This document shows, piece by piece, positions 1 through 12,034 of a stretch of 64,000 nt of DNA. Numbering within the stretch: position 1 is the first letter of the stretch; each line of letters starts with the position of its first letter. Location: assembly GCA_036417435.1 (NCBI GenBank), contig CM070918.1, positions 31,999,523-32,063,522 of the forward strand, given 5' to 3'. The notes below the pieces were generated by a model. The model searched no databases. It had not been told where the DNA came from and was given only the letters and a program-made list of their open reading frames with translations. Position numbers and translations under genes: made by a program. Source of the DNA: Inia geoffrensis (taxonomy: Eukaryota; Chordata; Mammalia; Artiodactyla; Iniidae).

Positions 1-699
1 CATGGCTCCATGAGACTTGCGTGAACGTCCTGATCCAGGGTCTGGATAACAAAGCTGTTGAGGGGGTCGCGTCTCTGACCCACTTCTCCACACACACAGG
101 GCAGCGTCAGCAGTCAGATGCCGTTACATTTCAGGAAGCACAGGTGGAGATGCAAGCCTTGACAAGATGGCAAAGGCAGAGGGAAATGAGGAGACTGGCT
201 CTTCAGTACACATAGCCTTCTCTGCCACCCAACCCCCCAAACCTAATATTTCCCTTATTATAACTGCTGTGGTTGGTAAGAATCTTAGCTAAGGCAAAGC
301 ACCCTGGGTACACACAGGCCCAGTGGAGAAGCAGTGTCCTCCGAGAGCTGAACAAATATCCCCATTTCCTCAATTGTCAAGACAGAGATAAATTTTGAGC
401 CTGTACAGCCTAAGCAGCTCTGTATGCCAGGTAGGAGCCAAAAACAGGACAAAACCCTACCCTCGAGGATAAATCAATCTACCAGGGAGTCAAAACTAGG
501 GCATGACATGACTTCAAGAGCAAATAGTAAATATATAACTGTGTGTTTCCTGTTAGGAAGGATGGACAATGTGGAGTAGAGGACGGTATCTTCTCAGAGG
601 AGGACAAAGCACGCTCCAATGTATGAGACCTTATTATTGATGCCCCCTTTATTTTACTTTTGTCCCACTCACCTCTGAGAAATGTGTGTTGGTTGTACT
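1..699. other. Intergenic sequence, no feature recognised
   Basis: No repeat family, open frame with protein-like composition or RNA gene is apparent. Confidence 0.6.
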
Positions 700-894
700 C
701 CCATTATAAACTCCAAGGAAGGACTTGCTGATGGATCGCTATGTCCAGATGCTCAAACAACATGGCCAGTGAGGTGTCCTTATCTCTCAGCTTTGCTTTC
801 CTCAGCACTGGCTCCATTCTCAGACACACGCTCCCATGTGATTGGCTAACGAGGAGTTCCAAACTTACATCCTTCTAGCATCAAAGAAGACTTC

Positions 895-938
895 AAAGCA
901 ACCCAAGTGCCCATCAACAGAAGATTGGTTTAAGATGT

Positions 939-994
<56 letters not shown>

Positions 995-1550
995 TATACA
1001 TAATGTGGTATATATATGGTATATATACATATATATAATGTGGTATATATAATGGAATATTACTCAGCTATAAAAAAGAATGGAATATTGCTATTTGCAG
1101 CAACCTGGATGGACCTAGAGAATATTATGCTTAGTGAAATGTCAGACAGAGAAAGACAAATACTATGTGACATCATTTCTGTGTGGAATCTAAAAAATAA
1201 TACAAATTAATCTATATACAAAACAGAAAGAGACTCACAGATATAGAAAACAAACTTCTGGTTACCAAAGGGGAGAGGGAGGTAGGGAAGGACAAATGAG
1301 GAGTATGGGAGTAACATATACAATCTGCTGTACATAAAATAGAGAAGCAACAAGGATTTACTGTAGAGCACAGGGAATTACACCCAATATCTTGTAATGG
1401 AATTTCTATAATGAAGTATAGTCTGCAAAAAAAACAAAACAAACAAACAAGCAAGAATCACTATGCTGTACACCTGAAATTAGCATTAACACAGTATTGT
1501 AAATCAACTATACTTCAATGAAAAAAAAAGGAAAGAAAAAGAAAAAAGAG
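895..1550 (+). mobile_element. L1 LINE, 5'-truncated 3' end
   Basis: Contains the decayed end of L1 ORF2 (frame encoding [12 protein letters not shown] ... WMDLENIMLSE) and the cetartiodactyl L1 3' UTR, ending in an A-rich tail. Flanked by a 12-base near-identical TSD, AAAGAAGACTTC at 883-894 and AAAGAAGTCTTC at 1551-1562. Confidence 0.88.
930..995. repeat. (TA)n/(CA)n microsatellite inside the L1
   Basis: A long run of TA dinucleotides followed by CA units, sitting where L1 copies commonly carry a TATATA stretch. Confidence 0.95.
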
Positions 1551-2584
1551 AAAGAAGTCTTCCTTTTTCTCCTAGTTTAAACTCGAGTTCCAGAATTGAG
1601 TCCCTTTGGCCCTGGATGGCCTGGCTTGGGTCCGGTGCCTGTAAGAACCAGGACAATACAGTATTCTGATTGGCCAGGTTTGGGTCACATAACCTTTCCT
1701 GGGGCTGAGAGAAGGGTGGTTTCTCAAGGTAAATAAGGTGCCCTGACTGGTAAAGGAGAGCATGGAGGCAAAAATCAGCAGATGGCTCTGCAAGCACCGA
1801 CAATTATGCTTCCCCCTTTCCAAGTTTTCATTAGGGCTCGGTTTAGAGCCTGAAGTTCATTCAACAGGCACAAGCAGGTACGGGGCAACAACAAAACAAT
1901 CCTGTTTTTCTCCAGCCAAGATCGCCCAACCTGATGAAAAGGATGATTAATCCAGCTGCCTCCCAGTAATCCACCAGCCCATTTGGTAACCATCTGTCCA
2001 CAAGGCAGCCCCAATTAAAGAGGCCGGTATTTGTTTTTTTGGAAAATGTTATGATTTTTCAAGTAAACAGTAGAAACTTCATAAAACCATGAGATTTATT
2101 GAAACTGCCAAACTGTCTGGACTTGATCAAACTGGTTTATGCTGGTTTCAATGTGTGCTCCATTCTCTCCATTTTATTATCATAAACAACAATTTCTATT
2201 TATTTACATAGGACCAGAACTTCTCTTCACGTTTTTCACATATTATTTCATTTGATCTGCACCAAATCCATGTGTGGGTAAGTATTATTGTCAGGCCTGC
2301 TTGACCAAGGGGGACACACTGGCAACCTAAGTGATGAAGGGTTTCCAGAGCTCAACTTGGTGCCAGGCATGTGCTGTTTGGAGCCCAGTTCTCCCGACTG
2401 AAAACCGTGTTTGTTCTGGTGTAGTCTGCTGTGCCTTGTAACACCACTCACATACCCTCTGGCCTTATTCGTCACCAGTACAATATTAAAAAGAAGGAAT
2501 AAGTGAAAGAAACACTTGCTCATTTTCCACACTTGGGATTTGTGCTACTTCAGACGTAGACAGCCAAGGTCATCATTATATTTC

Positions 2585-2800
2585 TTTTTTTTTTTTTTTT
2601 TTTTTTTGCGGTACGCGGGCCTCTTACTGCTGTGGCCTCTCCCGTTGCGGAGCACAGGCTCCGGTCGCGCAGGCTCAGTGGCTGTGGCTCATGGGCCCAG
2701 CTGCTCCGCGGCACGTGGGATCTTCCCGGACCGGGGCACGAACCAGTGTCCCCTGCATCGGCAGGCGGACTCTCAACCACTGCGCCACTAGGGAAGCCCA
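2585..2800 (-). mobile_element. CHR-type tRNA-derived SINE (short form)
   Basis: Starts with a poly-T run, then GCGGTACGCGGGCCTCT and ends AGGGAAGCCC, i.e. the reverse of GGGCTTCCCT...poly(A). TSD TATATTTC at 2577-2584 and 2801-2808. Open frames here are shadows of the SINE. Confidence 0.93.
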
Positions 2801-2997
2801 TATATTTCAGTTTAATCAATCAGCAATTTATTGTTTTTATGGAAAAAAACAAAACAAAACCCTGTCCTAAACACTCTGCTAGGATACACAGATGAATAAG
2901 AAATATTACTTATCCTCAGAAAGCTTGATGCCTAGTTGTGGACACAAGACAAACTTGAGAAACATTTATATATGTTTTTTTAAATTTTATGAAAATT

Positions 2998-3050
2998 TAG
3001 ATAGATGATAGATGATAGATAAATAGATAGATAGATAGATAGACAGATAT
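2998..3050. repeat. (GATA)n tetranucleotide repeat
   Basis: Imperfect GATA/GATAA units, five perfect GATA units in the core. Confidence 0.9.
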
Positions 3051-3059
3051 GGACAGGTA

Positions 3060-4880
3060 AAAACATTTGAGAAAAAATAAGTGAAAAGATGGCCCTACAC
3101 AACTCACAATAAAAATTCTACACAAACTATACAGAGGACAAATGAAAAACGGGTTCAAAGAAAAAATGGCAACTAAAAAATTCACCCTTTAAAGACCCTT
3201 GTTGCCAAATCAAACCTGTTAAATGACAGCAAATTGCTTGAAGTTCAGGGTTTCCCCCAAGACCAGCTCAAGACTTGGGTCCTCCTAAAAGTATCGCAAA
3301 CCCTATCCTTTAGGCTGTTTATGAACAATTAGACATTGTATTTTAAGCAATGAGTTAATGATGAACTGAAACTGTTCTCAAATTTGGAAGTGCACGGGCT
3401 TGTCTTTATTAGTTAGTCATAAGCCTCGGGAAGACATTTCTACCTTTTTCTTCCCTCCTCACCATGCCCAGAAGGAGTCTGTATCCACAGAAAAAGCTAA
3501 AAGTACACGGCTGCTTTAACCATGCAGTGTTTAGGGAAAACATTCCCTGACAGGCTGGCAGAGCTCAGAGCTCAATGGGAAGCACACCATCAATTCAGGT
3601 ACTTCCAGAAGCCTGACTCTCAATTGGTCTCACCTTGAATTTTCCACATAGCATACCGTAGATTACCTTAAAAGAAAGGGAGAGATGAGTAGCTTGGTTG
3701 ACAAGAGGCGTACTCTAGACCCTTGGGGTGGGGAGATATGTTTAATCTCGGTGGTCCCCACCCTACCCTTAGACACCTCTCCTTCATGGCCATTTGAATC
3801 AAAAAGGGACCTATTTCCCATGGACAGCAAATTCAAACAGATTTGAGCACCAGGGGCTATGGGAAGATGCACCTGAATGGTGCACAGAATAAATAAAATA
3901 ATTGGGCTCTTTTTATTAAATTCAATGCTTCAAAAACTTCCATTTTTTTCTCCTCCTCTACCCTGTTAAATGCTTCCACTTGTGCTTGTAAGATCTGTGC
4001 TGGAACTGCCTTAATAAATTATATCTCTTCCGAGCAATGAGTTGATCCAGCCTTGTTTGGTACATCTGTTATAACACATCACAGCCTCCCATAATTACTC
4101 TTTTATTTAATTCTACACATTCTGATTAGCTGTGTCGGTTCCAGGCGAGCACTAGGAGTGTGGTAAGTGCCCTTCATTCAAAAAGAGTTCTTCAGAACAG
4201 TGTGAAGTGAAATTAAAGTAATTATTAAGTCATAGAAACTAAATGCAATTCCACAATCGGCAGCAGGGCTGGCAAATAGCTAGCACGCCACAGTAAGAAG
4301 TGTTCAAGGCCTCTTTCTGCAATAACTCCTAGTATCTGGTTCTCGACAATGACATGCAGTGAATGAAGAGGCAGGAAAACATAGAGTTGAGGACTGCTTG
4401 AAGATTTAAAAGGAGCCTTCTCCCAGACGCTGATGGAAACCAGAAAAGCAGCAGCCTCAGAGGTAGAGCTGAAGTGATGTGTGTGATACTGTGGCTGGAC
4501 AAGCCTGCCTTCTTTAGCCCTTCTCTTTAGTTTCATGAACATTCTGTGCACCAAGAAGCTTTTAGTATAGAAGAGACAATTAAATTCAAGCTTTTCACCA
4601 TTGTGTCTCTTGCACCAGAGCGAGTAACAGGGCACGGGGCAATAGACTGAAATTAGTTTGTAGCAGGACATGTGTACTGACCTTTTCTCAGAGCAGATCT
4701 ATTTACTTTGTGCTACAGCTCCACTTGTAGGAACTGATGTACTCCTAGCTGGAGTAAAGGTTAAGAAATATGTGCATCTTAATTCATCTGGATTTCAACT
4801 CTGCTCTAGTCTTCTACTTACCTTGTAGACCAGCATGGATTGGCTTCAATGAAACTGAGCACGCAAAATTGTTTTGAACT
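3060..4880. other. Intergenic sequence, no feature recognised
   Basis: No repeat family is apparent. A 148-codon minus-strand open frame (4225-4671) is the longest non-repeat open frame in the intergenic part; its translation resembles no family I know and it is probably chance. Confidence 0.55.
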
Positions 4881-4894
4881 TAGTCCTCCTCTGG

Positions 4895-5410
4895 TTCGTC
4901 TATTATTGTGTGTAGTGGTTCTCAAAGAGGGGTCTTCAGAGGCAGCGTTAGTGTTACCTGGGATCTTGTCAGAAATGCAAATTTTGAGGCCTTATGCCAA
5001 ACCTATTGAGTCAGAAACTCTAATTCCACAGGCACTGCCGGTGAATTTTTTTAAATTAATTTTTATTTATTTATTTATTTATTTATTTATTATTTATTTA
5101 TGGCTGCGTGGGTCTTCATTGCTGTGCCCGGGCTCTCTCTAGTTGCAGCGAGCGGTTGTTGTTACAGTGCGCGGGCTTCTCATTGCGGTGGATCTCTTGT
5201 TGCGGAGCACGGGCTCTAGGCGCGCGGGCTTCAGTAGTTGCGGCATACTGGCTTAGTTGCTCCACGGCATGTGGGATCTTCCCGGACCAGGGATTGAACC
5301 CGTGTCCCCTGCACTGGCAGGTGGATTCTCAACCACTGTGCCACCAGGGAAGTCCCGCTGCCAGTGATTTTGATGGACAGTATTGTTTGAGGACTCTGTG
5401 TGTGTGTGTT
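4895..5410 (+). mobile_element. MER5A-like hAT DNA transposon, split by a SINE
   Basis: Left part carries TAGTGGTTCTCAAA, ATCTTGTCAGAAATGCA and GAGTCAGAAACTCT; right part, after the SINE, carries CAGTGATTTTGATG and TTTGAGGACTCTG. These are the MER5A landmarks. Confidence 0.75.
5050..5357 (-). mobile_element. Long-form CHR-type SINE inside MER5A
   Basis: A (TTTA)n/A-T-rich tail on the left, then TGGCTGCGTGGGTCTTC and repeated GCGCGGGCTTC blocks, ending CACCAGGGAAGTCCC. TSD of 14-15 bases with mismatches: CTGCCGGTGAATTTT (5035-5049) and CTGCCAGTGATTTT (5358-5371). Confidence 0.9.
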
Positions 5411-5419
5411 TTAACCCTT

Positions 5420-6590
5420 CAAGTGCTTTTAATATGCAGCCACTGATGTAGTTCACTGGTTCCTAAAATGTGGAATGCAGCAGGTACCACTGGTGACACA
5501 CAAATATTAAAGATAAGACACTTTGGGTGGTCTGGAATATGTGATTTCAAATGACACTGGAATGCAATTTTAAATAATATTGAATCTCTTAGCAAAAAGT
5601 TAATCCTTTTCAAGCCTTCTCACTACTCAAGAAGACTCAGTTTAGTACTAATAGGCTCTCTAATATCTCTCTAACATTTGATAATCTCTCTTTTAAATAA
5701 AGACGTACCAGGACTCAGGCTCAGAACGTTTAGCATTCAATAGTATCAAGAGAGAATATGATTAATATCATTATATTTTATTTGGGTTATCTGTATAGGT
5801 TGCTTTCTATTTACCTCAAATGATACCAGTTTTTATTGTGATATAAATTTCTCTTTCAATTATTTTTTCTGAAAGGAGAGTAAACGAATTTAAAAAGAAA
5901 TACTAAGTAAATCACTTAAATAATAGAGTACGAATGACTCTCAAGAGCTCACTTATAGGACAGGGAGGGCAGGCAATTTCCAGGGCTGTACTCCATCAGT
6001 AGAGATTAAGCCTAATTTCCAATGCCAGCTCAGCCTGTATCTCCAGGCCTTGACCTTTAGAAAGGCGACCTAAAGCCTGAGACGTTTGCCATCAGTAAAG
6101 AAAAATTCCATTCTGGTTACTACACAAATTACTAAAGTAGAAAAGTGACTCACATATTTCAGAACAATTTCTAATCACAACATTTGAAATCAAAAGGGCT
6201 CTGGATTACCCCCCAAATTAAAATATCAACAACAGTCAATTTCTCCAAATTCAGATTAATTGAATTTGGGTTGGTCTTGAAGAAAAAACTTATGTCTGCT
6301 AATTTTTATAAAAGCTACAAGTTTTTCAATATAGAACTTGGTAAAAAACAGAAAGAAGAAAAGTATCACATCATCTATATAGGTACAGATGTCCCTAAAA
6401 GGGACTATTAAGATTTTGGTCAATTGCCTTCTAGTCTTTTTTTTCTCCATGAGATTGTAGTACCAATATACATATAATTCTGTGCATGATAGTGTAACTT
6501 TTTCTTTTCTATTTTAATGAGGATTGTACTGTGTGAATAATAAAAGAATAAATAAATGACTTTATAATAAGGGTTTTTATGTCTACATTT
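5420..6590. other. Intergenic sequence, no feature recognised
   Basis: AT-rich; no repeat, RNA gene or protein-like frame stands out. Confidence 0.55.
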
Positions 6591-6599
6591 TCTGTATAT

Positions 6600-7060
6600 A
6601 AAGTATATCTCTTAGCTTTGCTTTGGGCTACAAATAACAGAAAACCTATCTCAAATTGGCTAAAACAATAAAGACGTTTATCAGGTCACATAACAGAAAG
6701 CCCAAAGTAGAGCAGACTGCAGGACTTTGACATCAAGTATCCAGGCTCTTATGTCATCCTAGCATGAGTTCCACCCCCAGACTCGTAGTAAAAAGGTTCA
6801 ACAGTTCTAGGTATCAAGGCCAGCTTTCCATGGAAGAAGAAAACAATCTCTCCCTTTAGACCTCTCTTAGGAAAAAGAAAACTTTCTGCAGAAATTCTTC
6901 CAATAGACTTCTCACTTCTCATGAAATGGAGTTGGATTTCATGCCCACTTTTGACTCAGTCACTCCCTAGTCAAGGAAAAGGGCATACCCTGATTGGCTC
7001 ACGCCAAGCTTCTTGGGCAGAATGTATTTTGGTGAATCAACTGCCATTCCCTTCAAAAAA
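6600..7060 (+). mobile_element. Ancient ~0.5 kb dispersed repeat, copy B
   Basis: Begins with CAAATAACAGAAAACC followed by CTCAAATTGGCTAAAACAAT and later carries CCCTGATTGGCTCA, in the same order as the copy at 11525. Family not named. Confidence 0.5.
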
Positions 7061-7819
7061 GGAAAACAGGTAGGGAGGTCTTTTTAGTATATTGACATAG
7101 CAAATAGTGTGGTGCAATGTTTAAAGGAGATATTTAACCTCTCAATGGCTAATTGCTTTTGCAAAGGGCATAAAATTTAACTAGCCTCTAGATAACTTTG
7201 AGTCCCTCTCTGCTTTGGTCCACTCTGTTTCTCTGGCTTTATTTACTCACCATTTCCAAGATATTTTTACTTTCTAATCAATGTTTATTCTCCCTTGTTC
7301 TGTGAACACAGCATTTTCTTCCCTAATGATGTCCTAATCAAGTTTTACTTCAACTGCCGTTCCATAACCAACCTCTTATACTTACTCATATTTATAGAGC
7401 ACCTCTTAGTTAAACAGCCACACCCCCGTCCTGTACATTTGATTTACCTCCTACAGCCATGTCTTACATTTTTCTATCCAATATCTACCCTCCTGTGTGT
7501 CTTGCTGATGGCACCCTAAATTTCCATGGAGAAATACCCCTACCCAACGGTCAATCCATGTGACTCTAATCTCTGCTCAGCAGAGAATAAAGGCCAGGTA
7601 GCCCCAAAGACTACTTTAAAGAGGGACATATGACCCAATCAGAGTCCACTGGGCTGAATCCCAGAAATTTTAGAACTGTTTAGAAGAAAGAATTTGCTTT
7701 TTGTTGGGATTGCTTATGTGATTTAAATCTGGAAATCCTGGCAGATATCTTGTTACCAAAGAGACAGCCTGTCTGGGAGTGAAGGCAAAGCAGATGTAAA
7801 TCAAGAGACGGAGATGATG

Positions 7820-7942
7820 AGGGACTTCCCTGGCCATCCAGTGGTTAAGACTCTGTGTTTTCCACTGCGGGGGCCATGGGTTTGATCCCTGGTTGGGGAA
7901 CGAAGATCCTGCATGCTACGCGGTAGGGCCAAAAAAAAAGAA
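7820..7942 (+). mobile_element. CHR-1-like short SINE
   Basis: Begins GGGACTTCCCTGG and contains CCAGTGGTTAAGACT (tRNA A-box-derived region) and GTTTGATCCCTGGTTGGGGA (B-box region), followed by an A-rich tail. Confidence 0.88.
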
Positions 7943-8109
7943 AGAATAGCACTGAACATCCAGAATCCAGCCCTGCCTAACACACCTAACACCTCCGGGC
8001 TTTCAGCTGTGAATCAAAGCATTCCCTGTTTCACTTACCCCATTTTGAATTTGATTCCACCACTTGCAAACAAGACGACCATGGCTAATATGGCCCCTTC
8101 TTCATCATT

Positions 8110-8395
8110 CTAATTCTGTTCATCCTTAAAACTTTAGTTCAAGTACAGTGCCATCTCCTCCAAGAATTCCCCTCCATCCATTCTAAGCTTCACTTTTCTC
8201 TCTTCTGAACGCATAGGACCCAACCCGGAAACAGTTTCAGCTACTTATGGCCTATTGTGCCTTTTATTAAAAAATGAGTTTTAACCCTAAGTAAAATATT
8301 GCAGGTAAAAGCCATGTTTCACTGAGCTTTTGTATGCATATCAAGACTTGAAATAGAGCTTAGCACATAGTAGAGACTCCCTAATTTACTGTATG
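8110..8395 (+). mobile_element. L2 LINE fragment
   Basis: Contains CATCTCCTCCAAGAATTCCC-like and CTTAGCACATAGTAGAGACTC, which match the L2 3' end (clinic landmarks: paralogous CCAGGAAGCC and GCACATAGTAGG motifs). Strongly diverged. Confidence 0.55.
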
Positions 8396-8399
8396 ACAT

Positions 8400-9985
8400 T
8401 TTTTTTTAATAAGCTAAAGATGCTTACTATGCGTAGGGTACTTGAGAAGGGACCAAGATGTTATTGGACTTTTCAAATATAATGTGTTTCCTGCTATGAC
8501 CCAAGAGGACACACCTGTTTCAATCTCAGAGGGAGGTCCTTGAAAATAGAGCCCCCAACCACAGCTGGCATCTACGTAAGTTGAAGAGACAAAGAAAAAA
8601 GATGAAGGCCAAAACATCCCTCTTATGAAATTAATGGAGACCAAGGTGGAAGATGAGCCATCAGGAATGACAGTCCCATGAGTTTACTAATCCTAAAGCC
8701 CATATCAGAAAGAGTTAACTATCTAGTCTTGGCAGCACTGGGCCAGGGGAGCTTCCCCTGGAGTGAAAGGAGAAGCAGAGAAATCATGCTCCCTGCGGAC
8801 AGCTCACCCCCAAGAGGAAGAAAATCAGATTTGAGCCTACCATAGCCAGTTATTCCCTTCATATTTACAATCAAATATGTCACTCTCCCTCCCCAAGGAA
8901 GGGATGGAGAGGAGAAAACCAGAGGTGCCACATCTGAAGTGTTCCCTCCACCTTGAAGGAAACAATCCTCTTATATTCCTAGTGGGTGAAAAAGGTTCTC
9001 CAAGTGATTTTGTGGAACTAGTCTAAGAGACCGGGCGATACCAATGAGGAGAAGTAGACACAGTGTCACTTCATATGAAAAATTTCTCCTCTTTCATTAT
9101 TTCCTGGCTTTTTCTCCTTCAGGGTTTGCTTTCTAAATCTTTCTTTTCCATGTTTTCGGGACTATGCTGAAGTGGAATTTTATGCTTCAAGAAGAGACTT
9201 GATGAATCATGGAAAGTGTAATTGACAAAGAATTGGCATGTTTTTCACCCTTCTTTTTTCTGCATCAGCTGAATAAGATTAGTGTCTTACATGGATTATT
9301 TTTTCAATAATAGGGAAGGCTATGTTGGCAACAAAAATTGCAAAACAGCAACATCATAAGCTTGCCTAACCATCCAGTGGAAGAGAATTTCAACTTGAAA
9401 AGCACTCTTGGTCCAGCAAACCAAGGACCTGAGTAACAATTACAACTGACATCATTAAACAGTCACTTTTTTTCCTATGGAAAAATCAGATCCTCTAGGA
9501 TTCTTAGAGGGAAAAGCAGAAACGTTAGGGGAAGACCTTACATAAAAACCTTTCTGTAAAGCTTGGATGGCACACATGATTTTGTGAGACATCCAAGTCC
9601 CATGTCATTAATCAGAAATGACAGTCTTTATTCACATATATTTAACTGAAGCTGCATAATTTTAGACTCCGATAGGTCCAGATAAATGACCCTAAGTATT
9701 GTACTTTTTCAAATTGACAGTGATTGATGATAGAGGAAAAAAACAAATGCTGAAAAGGAACCCTGAAGTAAACATTGAAAAATCAGTTACACTACTTTGG
9801 GGGAAAAAAGTTTGGGGATTTTCTTCACGACTTTTCCTCTTTCTTAGCATCTCTACCTCTTTAATTTTCAATTTCATCATTTGTGCATTGCCAAATGATC
9901 CATATTACAACTCAAATCTCAATGAAATACTGTGACTGATTTAAATATGTTTGTTGAAATAGGAAGGAAAGATAATGACTAATAA
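8400..9985. other. Intergenic sequence, no feature recognised
   Basis: No clear repeat family or coding potential. Confidence 0.5.
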
Positions 9986-9989
9986 AAAT

Positions 9990-10445
9990 TCATCCACTCA
10001 ACAAATATTTCCTGGAACTATTCTATATACTAGGGATTCAGGAGTCACTGAGAAGGATACAGTTTTAGTTCTTTGGGAGCTCACATTTTAGTGGAAAGAG
10101 ACAGGCAATATCCAAGTAAACAAATAAATAAATGAGATCATTTCAGAGTGCTAAGTTGCATAAAGAAAGTAGAGTGATTTAACAGAAAGTGATGTGGGAT
10201 TTTGGCTGAATAGGAGCCAGGTTTTTCAAAGAGCATATTATGCAGAGGGAGTAGCAAGTGCAAAGGCCCTGAGGCACAGACAAGCTTAGTACTTGGGAAG
10301 GCTACAAAAGGAAGCCAGCATGGCTCCTTTAGTGAGTAAGATGAGAATGGTAGTAACTCAGGATGGAGAGGTGGTCAGAGTTCAGATTATATAAAGCCTT
10401 TTAGGTCATTATAAGGATTTGGGGTGTTAGGCTATGTGAGTTTTT
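9990..10445 (-). mobile_element. L2 LINE fragment
   Basis: Antisense L2 3' region: ATCCACTCAACAAATATT, GGAGCTCACATTTTAGTGG, AAGTAAACAAATAAATAAAT, and GCAAGTGCAAAGGCCCTGAG in the expected order. Confidence 0.75.
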
Positions 10446-10479
10446 AATAAAGTGGAAGGAAGACTCAATCCTATTAAAA

Positions 10480-10715
10480 TAATATCTATAAACCATTGGA
10501 CCTTTATGTGCAAGGCATTGTGCCAGATAACACTACACTTCCATTATTGTATTACCTCCTTGCAAAGAAAGGGTTATCATTGCCTTTTAAAGATAAGGAA
10601 ATAAGCTCTGAGTAAGATCACAGAGCTAGTAAGTAATGAAGACAAGATTCATATTCAAACTTCAATCCATCTAGTTCCAGAGTCAAACACTGCCCACTAC
10701 CCCACACTGAGTCCC
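10480..10715 (-). mobile_element. MIR SINE
   Basis: Antisense MIR landmarks: TGCAAGGCATTGTGCCAGA, AAGATAAGGAAATAAGCTC, GATCACAGAGCTAGTAAGT and TTCCAGAGTC. Confidence 0.7.
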
Positions 10716-10719
10716 ATCA

Positions 10720-11520
10720 TCTGTATTTTCTTATTTTCACAGAAGTATTAAGGAACTAATAACACACATATATCATATTGTTGCCCTTAATTAATATATA
10801 AGAATGTTTATCGACAGTGGATAGAGTTCTCTTTATCCCCTGGAACTAGTTAATAATTATTTACATTAAACCTTCCCAGTTCAAATTACTCTATGGCTTC
10901 TGTCACCTGACTGCACCCCGACTAATACCCATACCATTCATAGCCACATCCCCCATCCTGCCTGCAGTGTCATATTGTTCACTGGTGTAATAAAGGCTCT
11001 AAAAAGTACCAGGTCAATTTTGTTTAACTATCAATAACTTTCCCAGGTTTATTTGACCATGAGACCTTTTTAATAGCTGAATACTTGTTACTCAAGTACC
11101 TTAAAGTGCACAGTATTCCACAATTCAGTTTCAGAAATGCTGCTTTGGGGACTCATCACTAATCTAATTAATGTTTCCTAAGAAGGTAGAAGTGCTCACA
11201 GCCTCCAAAGGTATTAATTTCAATTTAATACGTTATTGAATATCTAAAATGTTCAGGATACAGAAAGCTTAACAATAAATGGAGATGGAAATGTGAAAGG
11301 TGAATGTGAAAAATGCCATAGAGAATTTTTGGTGGAAAAATAGAGGAGTGAGCAATTCATCTTGACTAGAGGAAATATCAGGAAAACATGCTTTTTGGAA
11401 GCAGGGATATGTGAATTCAGTAATAGAGGATGAGCAGATTTTGACAGAGATGCATACAATGGATTGGGAAAGGGAAGGAAAAGCTGACATATGAAACAGG
11501 ATGAAAAGACATATAAGCAT
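10720..11520. other. Intergenic sequence, no feature recognised
   Basis: No feature is apparent. Confidence 0.5.
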
Positions 11521-11524
11521 TAGT

Positions 11525-12030
11525 CAGGACTCTTACGCTGCAAATGACAAAACCCAACTCAGTGGCTTCAGGAGAAAAGGGAATTTATTGGCATGAAGAC
11601 TTGAGAAGTCCAATCTATGTTGCAGGCACCTGGATCCAGAGACCTACACCATGTCACCAGACTCAGGTTGACTCTCCCATCTCTTGGCTTTACTTTCCTT
11701 GGCTGGACATCATTTTCACCCCTGGAGTGTCTCTCCTAGAGCTAGCGGCAATAAACTTATGTTTGTTCCTGAGCAACCTGAGTTAACAAAGAGATTTTTC
11801 CAACCCTAGAGATCTAGACTGTGACTGAGTCACATGCCCATCTCTAAATCTAATCCTGTGACCAGTAACATGTGATGCTCTGTTTGGCCAGGCCTGTGTC
11901 ACATGTCCATCTTTGGGGCAAGAATGGAGTCACTAACACCCATACCACATAGAAAAGGGAGAACCAGGATTCAGTTACCAAAAGAAGAGGAACAACTACT
12001 AAGCAAGCAAAAAACCTTACAGATTGTACT
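11525..12030 (+). mobile_element. Ancient ~0.5 kb dispersed repeat, copy C (most complete)
   Basis: GCAAATGACAAAACCCAACTC, GGGAATTTATTGGC, CTTGGCTTTACTTTCCTTGG, then two GTCACATGYCCATCT motifs around TTTGGCCAGGCCTGTG. The best-preserved of four copies in this window. Confidence 0.6.
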
Positions 12031-12034
12031 TCAC

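Larger units (their letters stand above)
700..1750 (+). mobile_element. Ancient ~0.5 kb dispersed repeat, copy A (split by L1)
   Basis: The halves at 700-882 and 1563-1750 share with copies at 6600-7060, 11525-12030 and 13800-14350 the motifs CTCTCAGCTTTGCTTTCCTC-like, CTGATTGGCCAGG and GGTCACAT. The L1 at 895-1550 interrupts it. I do not assign a family name; it looks like a mammal-wide relic. Confidence 0.55.

Noticed and set aside
2585..2800. tRNA gene signals in the SINEs
   Set aside because: A- and B-box-like motifs belong to tRNA-derived SINEs. No copy has a plausible complete cloverleaf with anticodon stem, so no functional tRNA gene is called.
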